Assembly: GCF_013409645.1 (NCBI RefSeq)
Contig: NZ_JACCBG010000001.1
Location: 62,001 to 126,000, forward strand
DNA length: 64,000 nucleotides
Direction: 5' to 3'
DNA from: Nocardioides panaciterrulae
GTDB taxonomy: Bacteria; Actinomycetota; Actinomycetes; Propionibacteriales; Nocardioidaceae
Made by a program: the position numbers and the translations under genes. Positions within the stretch are counted from its first letter, which is position 1, and each line of letters begins with the position of its first letter. Below the pieces are notes generated by a model. That model did no database searches. It had not been told where the DNA came from and saw nothing but the letters and a program-made list of their open reading frames with translations. Shown in pieces: positions 25,421 through 33,430 of the stretch.

Positions 25421-27280
25421 GTGAGCATCGCGGAGCAGGACTCGCCAGGCCACGGGCCGGGGGGCCAGGACTGGTCCGTCGGCATGATCGAGCCGCTGGA
25501 GGAGTGGGGCGACGGCCCGGCGCCGTACGCGCCCGGCGAGCGGCCCACCCGGCCCGGCGACCGCACCCCGCCGCAGGACATGGCCGCCGAGCAGTCGGTG
25601 CTCGGGTCGATGCTGCTGTCGAAGGACGCGATCGCCGACGTGGCCGAGGTGCTGCGCGGCGCCGACTTCTACCGGCCCTCCCACGAGACCATCCACGACG
25701 CGGTGATCGACCTCTACGGCCGCGGCGAGCCGGTGGACATGGTCACGGTGGCCGCCGAGCTGCAGCGCCGCGGCGAGCTGCAGCGCATCGGGGGCGCGCC
25801 GTACCTCCACACGCTCTCGGCCAACGTGCCGATCGCCGCGAACGCCGGCTACTACGCCGAGATCGTGCGCGAGAAGGCGATCCTGCGCCGGCTGGTCGAC
25901 GCCGGCACCAAGATCGTCCAGATCGGCTATGCCGGCGAGGGCCAGATCGACGACGTGGTGGACCAGGCGCAGGCCGAGGTCTACAAGATCGCCGACAAAC
26001 GCTCGGGCGAGGACTACGTCCCGCTCTCCGACATCATGGACGGGGTCCTCGACGAGATCGAGGCGATCTCCAACCGGGAGGCCGGGCTGTACGGCGTGCC
26101 CACGGGCTTCGCCGACCTCGACGACCTCACCAACGGCCTGCACGCCGGCCAGATGATCATCGTCGCCGCGCGCCCCGCGATGGGCAAGGCGCTGGCGCTC
26201 GACACCCCGCTGCCGACGCCCTCGGGCTGGACGACCATGGGCGAGGTCCAGGTGGGCGCCCTCCTCTACGACGCCGAGGGCCGGCCGACCCGGGTGGTCG
26301 CGGCGACCGAGGTGCTCCACGATCGTCCGTGCTACGAGGTCGAGTTCTCCGACGGCTCGATGATCGTGGCCGACGCCCAGCACCAGTGGCTGACCGAGAC
26401 CGTCGAGGACCGGCGTGTCCGCACGACCGAGCAGCTGGCTGGGTCGGTGGCCGAGCGTCACGTCATCGGAATGCCGGACGGCAGCACCATGAAGGTCGAG
26501 TCGGTTCGGCCGACGGCGACCGTCCCCGTGCGCTGCGTCCAGGTGGACAACGAGGAGCACCTCTACCTCGCCGGCCGGTCGATGATCCCGACCCACAACT
26601 CGACCCTGGCGCTGGACTTCTGCCGGGCAGCGTCGATCGCCAACAACCTCACGAGCGCGTTCTTCAGCCTGGAGATGACGCGCTCGGAGATCACCATGCG
26701 CCTGCTGTCCGCCGAGGCCAAGGTGCCGCTGAACCACATCCGCAACGGCAACATGAACGACGACGACTGGGCCAAGCTGGCCCGCAAGATGGGCGAGGTG
26801 TCCTCGGCGCCGATGTTCATCGACGACAGCCCGAACATGACGATGATGGAGATCCGGGCCAAGGCCCGCCGGCTCAAGCAGCGCCACGACCTCAAGCTGA
26901 TGGTCATCGACTACCTGCAGCTGATGAGCTCGGGCAAGAAGGTCGAGTCCCGCCAGCTGGAGGTCTCGGAGTTCTCCCGCCAGATCAAGCTGCTGGCCAA
27001 GGAGCTCGAGATCCCGATCATCGCGCTCTCCCAGCTCAACCGTGGCCCGGAGCAGCGCGGCGACAAGCGCCCGATGATGAGCGACCTGCGCGAGTCGGGG
27101 TCGATCGAGCAGGACGCCGACATGGTGGTCCTGCTCCACCGCGACGACGTCTACGAGAAGGAGTCGACCCGCCCCGGCGAGGCCGACCTGATCGTGGCCA
27201 AGCACCGCAACGGTCCGACGCGGGACATCACCGTTGCCTTCCAGGGCCACTACTCGCGCTTCGTCGACATGGCGCACTGA
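25421..27280 (+). CDS. dnaB: Replicative DNA helicase DnaB, interrupted by a mini-intein
   Basis: Hexameric replicative helicase that unwinds DNA ahead of the fork. GTG 25421 gives 619 residues; removing the 137-residue intein leaves a 482-residue helicase of normal length. Visible parts: N-terminal domain (PPQDMAAEQSVLGSMLLSKD), linker, RecA-like core with Walker A split as PAMGK / STLALDFCR, Walker B LMVIDYLQLM, and IIALSQLNRGPEQR and KHRNGPT near the end. The intein sits between Lys256 and the P-loop Ser, so helicase activity requires splicing. The stop codon is the last three bases of the 5-bp target duplication of the downstream transposon, which leaves the gene intact. Confidence 0.97.
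   Translation: MSIAEQDSPGHGPGGQDWSVGMIEPLEEWGDGPAPYAPGERPTRPGDRTPPQDMAAEQSVLGSMLLSKDAIADVAEVLRGADFYRPSHETIHDAVIDLYGRGEPVDMVTVAAELQRRGELQRIGGAPYLHTLSANVPIAANAGYYAEIVREKAILRRLVDAGTKIVQIGYAGEGQIDDVVDQAQAEVYKIADKRSGEDYVPLSDIMDGVLDEIEAISNREAGLYGVPTGFADLDDLTNGLHAGQMIIVAARPAMGKALALDTPLPTPSGWTTMGEVQVGALLYDAEGRPTRVVAATEVLHDRPCYEVEFSDGSMIVADAQHQWLTETVEDRRVRTTEQLAGSVAERHVIGMPDGSTMKVESVRPTATVPVRCVQVDNEEHLYLAGRSMIPTHNSTLALDFCRAASIANNLTSAFFSLEMTRSEITMRLLSAEAKVPLNHIRNGNMNDDDWAKLARKMGEVSSAPMFIDDSPNMTMMEIRAKARRLKQRHDLKLMVIDYLQLMSSGKKVESRQLEVSEFSRQIKLLAKELEIPIIALSQLNRGPEQRGDKRPMMSDLRESGSIEQDADMVVLLHRDDVYEKESTRPGEADLIVAKHRNGPTRDITVAFQGHYSRFVDMAH
26189..26599 (+). other. Class 3 mini-intein in the DnaB P-loop
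   Basis: A 137-residue in-frame insert that excises itself from the DnaB precursor. Block A reads ALALDTPLPTPSGWTTMGEV, so residue 1 is Ala rather than the usual Cys or Ser. Trp67 follows ADAQHQ in block B, Cys116 lies in block F (VPVRCVQVDNEEHLYLAG), Thr135 lies in block G and the insert ends THN, with Ser as the +1 residue. Ala1 with this Trp/Cys/Thr triplet is the hallmark of class 3 inteins, known from a mycobacteriophage DnaB helicase at the same insertion point. At 137 residues there is no room for a homing endonuclease. Confidence 0.9.
27276..27280. repeat. Left target-site duplication of the transposon
   Basis: ACTGA, whose final TGA is the dnaB stop codon. The same five bases occur immediately outside the right end at 48619-48623. 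A 5-bp duplication is the standard product of Tn7-family transposition. Confidence 0.85.
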
Positions 27281-27420
27281 TATGACGCGACATCTTGATG
27301 TCAGTGGTTGCGACACCACGTGTCAGTCCGACGGCGACAGCAAGGTGTCAGTGACGCGACGCGACGTGTCAGTAGCCCTGTGGACAAACGACATGACGTG
27401 TCAGTAGTGACATGGCTTGC
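27281..27420. repeat. Left transposon end with repeated TnsB-type sites
   Basis: Copies of a CGACA-(5 to 6 bases)-TGTCAGT motif start near 27287, 27310, 27334 and 27389, with a shortened form at 27361. The innermost copy lies within a 39-base sequence (27381-27419) repeated in direct orientation in the right end (32 of 39 identical). TGTGGACAA at 27380-27388 is a perfect reverse DnaA box. Multiple spaced repeats like these are typical transposase-binding sites of Tn7-family ends. From 27,421 to about 27,700 I see nothing else beyond short inverted repeats. Confidence 0.8.
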
Positions 27421-27712
27421 CGTTTCTCCACAGGGACTGGTCGACAGCGTTTGGCGCGATGCGTGCCTGAACTCACTCGGGGCGACCCTGCGAAGCATCG
27501 TTCGTCGGGCTACCGGCAAGGAGTCCTGAGGACGAGCGCGGCAGTTTGTCGGTGTCGGCGAGTAAAGTGGCCACTACATCTAGTAGTTACACCGTCGTAG
27601 TTAGTCGGCGTCGCCGCTCGGTGTGCCGGTGAAATAGCAAGTCCCGACGTGGGACGAGCCGACATCGGGACCTGAATACAAGCGGGAACTTGTTCGGGAA
27701 CCGTAGCACTGG

Positions 27713-27749
27713 GCCGGGCAGGCGTCCTCAGATGGGGGGCCTGCCCGGC
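27713..27749. promoter_or_regulatory. Perfect 11-bp inverted repeat ahead of two small genes
   Basis: GCCGGGCAGGC (27713-27723) pairs perfectly with GCCTGCCCGGC (27739-27749) across a 15-base loop. It ends 53 bases before the first small rightward gene of the element. It could be a terminator that insulates this gene from readthrough out of dnaB, or an RNA leader structure; there is no U-tract. Confidence 0.55.
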
Positions 27750-27802
27750 GAGTCACAAACCGGTGGTGGGCTCAGCCGTCTGTTTCGCCAGGAAGCAGAA
27801 CG

Positions 27803-28006
27803 ATGACCAAACCCAAGAATCACGGCAAGTCATGGACGCCGAGTGACGACAAGTCGCTCAAGCAGTTGGCGTCCCAAAACACCCCGACCAGGGTGATTGG
27901 CTTGAAGATGGGGCGCACTCCCGAGGCTGTGCAGTCACACGCCTCTGAACTGGGCGTGAGCCTCAAGCCGACCAACCGGTCGCCCTACGGCAGCAGGAAG
28001 AAGTGA
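27803..28006 (+). CDS. Small basic helix-turn-helix-like protein
   Basis: A 67-residue basic protein: WTPSDDKSLKQLASQNTPTRVIGLKMGRTPEAVQSHASELGV reads as a SANT/GcrA-like or sigma-like helix-turn-helix, with a conserved Trp then a helix, a turn at N-T-P-T, and a recognition-like helix. AGGAAG 9 bases before ATG 27803 supports translation. Its stop overlaps the GTG start of the next gene (GTGA), so they are coupled. It lies just inside the left end of the transposon and may be a regulator; no partner is known. Confidence 0.6.
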   Translation: MTKPKNHGKSWTPSDDKSLKQLASQNTPTRVIGLKMGRTPEAVQSHASELGVSLKPTNRSPYGSRKK

Positions 28007-28281
28007 GTGCCGCGGGGAACCCCAACCGGGGTGGTCAGCACCGTGTGCGAGCGAAGGTCAGATGTCGTAGTGGGCATGAGCACGACCTGTGCATCCTGGT
28101 GGGTCGCGAGGTGCACCCGGACCTGCGGTGTCCGCCGGACCAGGGCGCGGGCTACGGATTCGGCGGCGGCGGTGGCGGGTGTGTTCTGCCAGCAAACCTT
28201 GATGCGCTCGCTGAACGGGAGTTGAGGGAGCACTACCAGGAATCGCGGCGGCGCGGCTGGATTGAGATAGCCGCCGCCTAA
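28003..28281 (+). CDS. Small hypothetical protein, coupled to the preceding gene
   Basis: A 92-residue protein with a central Gly-rich run (YGFGGGGGG) between Cys-containing segments: VRCRSGHEHDLCI, RCPPDQG and GCVLP. The spaced cysteines and histidines could bind a metal, but I cannot match them to a known zinc-finger pattern. The C-terminus is helical and charged (ALAERELREHYQESRRRGW). Translation is supported by overlap with the upstream small gene rather than by a strong Shine-Dalgarno. Function unknown. Confidence 0.55.
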   Translation: MSAAGNPNRGGQHRVRAKVRCRSGHEHDLCILVGREVHPDLRCPPDQGAGYGFGGGGGGCVLPANLDALAERELREHYQESRRRGWIEIAAA

Positions 28282-28365
28282 CCCCATCCGGGTGCCCCGG
28301 TCGACATCATGACGACCGGGGCCCCTTGCTCGTGTTGCCCCCTCATGTCGCTGCCGGTGCCGCGC

Positions 28366-28818
28366 TCACGGCGCTTGGAGGAATGCGGCGAGCATGGTGA
28401 GCGCATCATCGGTCGCGTCGCTGCTTTCCCAGTCTCCGTACTCGTCGAGGGTTACCCCGGCACGCAGGTAGGCGATGACCCGGTCGGCGGGGAGGCCGGT
28501 GGCGAGCCATTCGATGTCCTGGTTCGTGAGGTTGATGACAGTGATTGCCTGTTCCAAGGTGTAGCGGCGGTCGTAGAAGTAGATGGCTTCGGCGGCCTCG
28601 AACCCTTGTGCGTGCCATGCGATGGCTTCGTCGAGCGGGATTACGTGGTCGTCGTAGGCAATGGCTTCGGCTGCGACGATGGACGAGCCAGCCGTCCAGG
28701 TCGAGCCGTCGGCCCACGCTTCGGCGTCCGCGCGTGGGAAGCAGGCGTCTAAGAGCATCGCGACGATGACTGACCTGTCGGTGGGTGGGAGCCACAGGCT
28801 CTGCGTGATGGTGGTCAT
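28366..28818 (-). CDS. Hypothetical acidic protein, last gene of the transposition operon
   Basis: A 150-residue acidic protein with no family I recognise. It contains DAEAWADGSTW and several Ala/Glu-rich helices (VIPLDEAIAWHAQGFEAAEAIYF), then LTNQDIEWLATGLPADRVIAYL, resembling short repeated helical hairpins. AGGAGA upstream of ATG 28818 supports the start. It follows the helix-turn-helix gene by about 120 bases on the same strand and may be co-transcribed with it. No signal peptide or membrane helix. Confidence 0.6.
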   Translation of the reverse strand: MTTITQSLWLPPTDRSVIVAMLLDACFPRADAEAWADGSTWTAGSSIVAAEAIAYDDHVIPLDEAIAWHAQGFEAAEAIYFYDRRYTLEQAITVINLTNQDIEWLATGLPADRVIAYLRAGVTLDEYGDWESSDATDDALTMLAAFLQAP

Positions 28819-28942
28819 GCCTTGTTCTCCTGGTTGCATTCGTAGGGGCGTGGCTCTCGGGTGCGAGTCGTGTCCGGCTTGTTCGGGGCGGGTCGTGGCC
28901 TTGGTTGTGCGCGGGAGCCCGTGGCGTGGGTGGCAGCGCCGC

Positions 28943-29647
28943 CTACAGGAACGCTTCGAGCGCTTCGTCGCTGAAGGCTGGCTGCTTGGCCTGGGTGAGG
29001 ACACCGAGGTTGACCATCCCCCCGAGGGTGAGAAGCCGTTGGCGGGCGGACCGGTTCACGGTGACCTCCTGCCGGGAGAGGATTTGGTGGGCAGCCCGGT
29101 AGTGGTTGTAGTTCAGGCCGCGCTCGTAGACCTTGCGGTTGGTGAGCGCCTTGTGGGCGTCTAGGTGGTCGTTGACGGGCGTGACGAACAGTTCGCCGTG
29201 GCTGGTGTTGACCGCCAGCCCCGCGGGCTGGAGTCGGCGGCTGGCCTCTGCGGCGGCGGCGTAGGTGCGGTCGAGGGTCCACTCGAACGCCTTGGCGACC
29301 TCGCTGATGAGCGTGGGGGTTGTGCGCCCGGTGTCGTAGATGCAAGCGAGGAGTTGCTCCGCGTCGGCGACGGAATCGTTCGGCGCGTGCGGGTCCAGGT
29401 CGTCCGGGTCGGGCAGCGGCGCTGGGCGAGCGAACATGGAGTGGAGCGGGATTCCAAGCAGGTTGGCCATGTTGGCGAGCGTTGCGATGCGCAGGTCGCC
29501 GGGTTCCACGGTGCCTCGCAGGAAGGCTTCGACGACGCCGTTCGACATGTCGAGCCGGGTGGCGAACTCGTTGATGTGGTACCCGCGCTGATTGAAGACG
29601 TGGGCTACGTAGCGGTGGTCGAACACGGGCTGGCTGGTCGTAGTCAT
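28943..29647 (-). CDS. XRE-type helix-turn-helix protein of the transposition operon
   Basis: A 234-residue protein. Residues about 15-70 form a Cro/CI-like helix-turn-helix (INEFATRLDMSNGVVEAFL, then LRIATLANMANLLGIPLHSM). The second half (residues about 100-220) looks like one or two winged helices: LISEVAKAFEWTLDRTYAAA, then LAVNTSHGELFV and a final helical segment. The gene overlaps the upstream 399-residue protein gene by four bases (ATGA), so they are made together. DNA binding in regulation or target-site recognition are both possible; being coupled to the presumed target-selection slot makes the second worth testing. Confidence 0.7.
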   Translation of the reverse strand: MTTTSQPVFDHRYVAHVFNQRGYHINEFATRLDMSNGVVEAFLRGTVEPGDLRIATLANMANLLGIPLHSMFARPAPLPDPDDLDPHAPNDSVADAEQLLACIYDTGRTTPTLISEVAKAFEWTLDRTYAAAAEASRRLQPAGLAVNTSHGELFVTPVNDHLDAHKALTNRKVYERGLNYNHYRAAHQILSRQEVTVNRSARQRLLTLGGMVNLGVLTQAKQPAFSDEALEAFL

Positions 29648-30843
29648 GTGAGGTCTCGCAGTTCTAGGCCGAAGCGCCAGATGGGGCGCTGGGTGTGGGT
29701 CAGGGAGCCGCCGCGCAAGAAGCGGGCGTCAATGGGGATACCGAGGTGGCGGCGGGCGTCGATGAGGTCTTCAAGGTGGCGGCGTGGTCCCTTCTGGTTG
29801 AGATAGGGGTCGCCGTCTCGCGCGTTCTCGCCGCGACGGAAGGCCAGGTGTGCTTTCAGGAGGGGCCGGGCCAGGTCGGGCAGGGGTCGACCCCGCACGT
29901 GTCCGTCGTGCAGGAACCGCTCGACCTCGGCGATGGTCACGGCGTTGATGACGTCGGGTGCGATGTCGAGTAGGTACAGCGCGACACCGGCGACACGTGG
30001 GGTGCGGACGTAACCGTGGAGCGCGCGCCAGTGCGCGTCGGTGGGGTTGGGGGAGCGGACCGAGCACAGCGTTCCGATGGCCTTGTCCTGATGTGCGTTG
30101 AGAAGCCAGCCGCGTGTGAGGAGCGCGACCTGGGTGGCGCGCAACGCCACCATGATGGGGGCGGTGTCGGTGGCGGTCCGGGTGACCTCGGCGAGCATTG
30201 CGACGATGCTGTCCAAGTTGGGTTCGACGGTTGTGGCAGCGGCGTAGGCCGCGCGGTAGTTGGCGTCGATGGCCGTGAAGCGTTGTGGTTCGTTGAGGGT
30301 CCGGGCGTGGTGCCGGAACAGCAGGAAGTCGACCGTGGGCAGGTGTTCCATGCCGTAGGCGGGTTCGGGCAGCGGCTCGGAGTCTGGGACCGGAGGAAGC
30401 CGGTCCAGGAGGTCGTCCCACGCCAACTGCTCTGGCGTGACCCCGGCGGCCAGCACTGCCGCGCGGGTCCGCTCGTATCCGCCCGGCTCGCACACGAACG
30501 TCACTTCCGGCACGGTCGCTGCGTACTCGAACACTGCCTGCATCGTGGCCGGGAAGAGGACGTCACCGTTGAAGACCGTCAGGTGGCGGGCGTCGTAGGC
30601 GGTGAACCAGTGCTGAATCTGCGAGCGGAACTCGCTGGTCTGTCCGGTGTATGAACCGACGGTGCCGAGGTTCTTGCCCAGGCAGTGGAAGAACGGAATC
30701 GAGACTGTCTTGCGGGTGCGCTTTCCGCGTACCTTCTCGGCCGCGCCGATGAGCAACGCGAACGTTCCGTGCTCGGCGGAGAACCGTCCCCGCAGCAGGG
30801 CAGGCGGGTTTCCCGATGGCAGTTCGCTCACGTAGACCTTCAT
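29644..30843 (-). CDS. Unrecognised 399-residue protein in the TniQ/TnsD position
   Basis: Encoded directly after the TnsC-like ATPase, with start and stop codons overlapping (TGATG), where Tn7-family elements usually carry tniQ/tnsD. It has no TniQ zinc finger (no CxxC or CxxH pair) and no FPxPYPGES-type TniQ start. The N-terminus is beta-rich (VYVSELPSGNPPALLRGRF, FALLIGAAEKVRGKR), the middle has VTFVCEPGGYERTRAAVL, and the C-terminal half is helical and basic, ending with LTHTQRPIWRFGLELRDL. It may be a divergent target selector or a different subunit; position is the only argument. I did not recognise any family. Confidence 0.65.
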   Translation of the reverse strand: MKVYVSELPSGNPPALLRGRFSAEHGTFALLIGAAEKVRGKRTRKTVSIPFFHCLGKNLGTVGSYTGQTSEFRSQIQHWFTAYDARHLTVFNGDVLFPATMQAVFEYAATVPEVTFVCEPGGYERTRAAVLAAGVTPEQLAWDDLLDRLPPVPDSEPLPEPAYGMEHLPTVDFLLFRHHARTLNEPQRFTAIDANYRAAYAAATTVEPNLDSIVAMLAEVTRTATDTAPIMVALRATQVALLTRGWLLNAHQDKAIGTLCSVRSPNPTDAHWRALHGYVRTPRVAGVALYLLDIAPDVINAVTIAEVERFLHDGHVRGRPLPDLARPLLKAHLAFRRGENARDGDPYLNQKGPRRHLEDLIDARRHLGIPIDARFLRGGSLTHTQRPIWRFGLELRDLT

Positions 30844-31658
30844 CAGCGTGCTCCGAGAAGGTTTTGGAGGCGGCGCACGTCCTCACCGGCAATCGCCTTG
30901 GGCTTGCCCTTGCCGGTGGTGGAGGGCAGGTAGTCGATGTGCTTGGCGAACTGGTGCCAGGCGCGGATGTTGCCGTCGGTGATGTTCTCGTTGATGCGTT
31001 CGAGGACCGACTGGGCGGTAACCGCCAGGCGGGGGTGCAGTTGGTGTGCCAGGACGAGGAGGTCGTCGGGGTGCTGGATGTGGTCGAACAGCACCCAGCG
31101 AGCGACGCGGGTGCGGACCTCGTCTGCCCGCGCCAGGGTCTCGCGGACGTCGCAGCCGACGAGAATCATCGGGAACGGCTCGTGGTAGATGGTCGCCCGG
31201 TCCCACAGGTGCCGGTACTGCTGCATGCCGAGCAGCCCCACGTGGTGAACCTCGTCGATGACGACACCGAGGTCGCCCTCGGAGAGCCGACGGGCAAGTG
31301 CGTCGGTGGCTTCGCGTTCACTCAGCGGGCCGCACCAGCCGAACACGGACTCGTACAAGGCAAGCATCGCGCCCTTGGTGGTCGCCTTCTGCGGCGGGAT
31401 GCAGTATTTCCAGGTGACGCCGCCGACCTGCTGGGTGGCAAGGGTGACGGCGGTGGTCTTGCCGGTGCCGGGGGCTCCGTTGAAGCAGGCGATGTCACGG
31501 AAGTCGACGGCCATCCGGGTCGCCGTGAGGGACTGGGTGACGGAAAGCAGGTCGGCGATGTTGTCCGGGACGGGCGGAAAGAGCCCGGCGGTGAGCGGGA
31601 CCGGCGTCTGCTGCTTGAGGGGTGAGGAGTCGTCCTTGGGGTCGACGGTGATGGTCAT
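30843..31658 (-). CDS. TnsC/TniB-like AAA+ ATPase
   Basis: A 271-residue ATPase of the TnsC/TniB/MuB class, which couples target choice to the transposase. Walker A is ACFNGAPGTGKTTAVTLA (P-loop 61-69) and Walker B is LGVVIDEVHHVGLL (132-138), in the TniB form with DEVHH. A sensor-type strand (MILVGCDVRETLA) follows. The C-terminus is helical. It lies between tnsB and the 399-residue protein gene and is translationally coupled to the latter. Length is that of short TnsC/TniB proteins, not of the 555-residue E. coli TnsC. Confidence 0.88.
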   Translation of the reverse strand: MTITVDPKDDSSPLKQQTPVPLTAGLFPPVPDNIADLLSVTQSLTATRMAVDFRDIACFNGAPGTGKTTAVTLATQQVGGVTWKYCIPPQKATTKGAMLALYESVFGWCGPLSEREATDALARRLSEGDLGVVIDEVHHVGLLGMQQYRHLWDRATIYHEPFPMILVGCDVRETLARADEVRTRVARWVLFDHIQHPDDLLVLAHQLHPRLAVTAQSVLERINENITDGNIRAWHQFAKHIDYLPSTTGKGKPKAIAGEDVRRLQNLLGAR

Positions 31659-31741
31659 GGTGTTGCCTTTCTGATGGGTTGAGGGTGTGTTCGGGGACGG
31701 GGCCGACCGGCTGTCGGCCCCGACAGCGGGGGGGGGGTGGG

Positions 31742-33430
31742 TCAGCCGGTGGCGGCGCGCGTCCAGGTAGCCGCGTCGGTGGCATCGCTCCGACGCTTTG
31801 CCTCGGTCCGCTCGCGAAGGGTCTGCTTGCCTCCGGCCTTGTCCTTGGAGGGCACCTTGGCCGTCCGGGACTTGCGGCCACCGGGGTCGGCCGGGGTCCC
31901 CGGCTCGGCCTCCGATGCGTCGACGATGTCCGGTTCGTTCTCTGGCGCGTCGTACTGTCGGTGGTCTGCCCGCTCAGCCTCAAGTTCGTCCAGCACCATC
32001 TGGCGGCGAGCAGCAATGGCGATGAGGTCACGCTTGGCGATTTCCTCCAGATGCGCGGTCATCGTGTTGATGTGCCTGCGGCGTGTCTGCGCGGTTTCAC
32101 CAGCCTGGGCGACGCTCTGGTACTTGTCCCATACGGCGTCACCGAGGTACTCGCCGCGCCCGTTGTAGACCGACACGTACTGGTAGCGGTCGGGGAGGTA
32201 ACGGAAGGTCACCTTGCTCTGTTCAGCCGCGTCGATGAGCGCGCGCCGCCGCTCGATGGCCAGTTCGTCCTCATCGGAGTCCTGGACGGACTGCGGGTGC
32301 AGGTTGTAGGTCCGGTTGTCCCACTCGATGCGCCGACGCCGCAGCATGCGGGCGTCCTCCTGCCGCATCGACGCACGCAGCGCCACGCCATCGACTTGAC
32401 GCACGAGGTCGGGGTTGAGGCTCACCTCCCGCTCCCAACAGTCCTGCGGGGTCAGCCCATGAGCCGAGTGAACGCGCTGGGTGTTGTAGTGGCGCACGGC
32501 CTTGAGGACCTCTACCGCGAGTTCCTCGAACGTCAGCAGACCATCAGCCGCCGGGGGCTCCACCTTCTTGCGACGGTCACCCTGCTTGTAGTCGGACCAG
32601 TCGAAGCCGGGCAGGTGCTTGAACACCGACTTGTACCGGTGCCACCGCTCAATCTTGCCGTTCTGCTGCGGCGTGTAGGGGGCGCTGTACCTGCGGGCGA
32701 TTTTCTCTGTCACCAGACCCATCGACGTCGCGCGGGTGACGAAGATGCTGCCCCGGTCAGTGCGGAGCGCCTGCGGCTTCCCGCCGATGAACACCCCATC
32801 CTCGGTGTAGTGGCCCGCCATCGCGGTGGCCAGATTCTCCACCGCATCGTCGGTCCTGAACGTGTACGGAGACACGACGACCGACAGGATGTAGCGGGTG
32901 CAACCGTCGATGATGCCCTGCATTTGGGCCTTGCCGACCCGGCCGGAAGGCAGAACACACCACACCGGCAGTTGGGTGTCGTCCATCGACCACTCCTCGT
33001 TGACTTCCAGGTCGGGCATCCGGCTGGTCGGCAACTGCGCGGCGGCCGCGTCATAGCCCTGCCGGGCGAACGTCAGCAGCGCGGTCGGATACTCCCGGGC
33101 GAAGGCTCGCTGCATGGTGCGGGTGCTGACGGTCTCCTTACCGGCTGCAGCCAAGGAGTTGCGAAGGTCCGCGATGCTCCCGCCGTGCCGCATCAGCAAC
33201 GTCCGGTATTCAGGGTCCGGCTCCCAGCGCTTGCGCTGCGACGCGGGCACCCCTCCACGCTGGACCCAGCGCCACACCGTCCGCTCGGAACACCCGAGCA
33301 CCCGAACAGCGTCACGCACGTCGGCTGCCGACACCTCCCCGCGCTCCTCCTTGGTACGCAACAGCGCCGTGACCACCGCGTTCTTCAACTCGTGAGTCGC
33401 CTTGCACTCGGTCTCCGTCCGAGGGTCCAT
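31742..33430 (-). CDS. tnsB: TnsB-like DDE transposase
   Basis: A 562-residue retroviral-integrase/Mu-type transposase that binds the element ends and joins them to target DNA. In order: N-terminal helix-turn-helix domains (DAVRVLGCSERTVWRWVQRG; VSTRTMQRAF), an rve core with the triad Asp150 (EEWSMDDTQL), Asp225 (ALRTDRGSIF) and Glu261 (QQNGKIERWH) spaced DD35E, a Mu-type C-terminal beta domain (VTFRYLPDRYQYVSVY), and a basic, disordered tail of about 70 residues that probably contacts TnsC. Its start codon overlaps the stop of the TnsA-like gene (TGATG), as expected of a TnsA/TnsB pair. Confidence 0.93.
   Translation of the reverse strand: MDPRTETECKATHELKNAVVTALLRTKEERGEVSAADVRDAVRVLGCSERTVWRWVQRGGVPASQRKRWEPDPEYRTLLMRHGGSIADLRNSLAAAGKETVSTRTMQRAFAREYPTALLTFARQGYDAAAAQLPTSRMPDLEVNEEWSMDDTQLPVWCVLPSGRVGKAQMQGIIDGCTRYILSVVVSPYTFRTDDAVENLATAMAGHYTEDGVFIGGKPQALRTDRGSIFVTRATSMGLVTEKIARRYSAPYTPQQNGKIERWHRYKSVFKHLPGFDWSDYKQGDRRKKVEPPAADGLLTFEELAVEVLKAVRHYNTQRVHSAHGLTPQDCWEREVSLNPDLVRQVDGVALRASMRQEDARMLRRRRIEWDNRTYNLHPQSVQDSDEDELAIERRRALIDAAEQSKVTFRYLPDRYQYVSVYNGRGEYLGDAVWDKYQSVAQAGETAQTRRRHINTMTAHLEEIAKRDLIAIAARRQMVLDELEAERADHRQYDAPENEPDIVDASEAEPGTPADPGGRKSRTAKVPSKDKAGGKQTLRERTEAKRRSDATDAATWTRAATG

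Noticed and set aside
25154-27319. A 721-residue leftward frame opposite dnaB
   Set aside because: It is the antisense of dnaB, rich in Val, Asp and His in a periodic pattern, with no family likeness.
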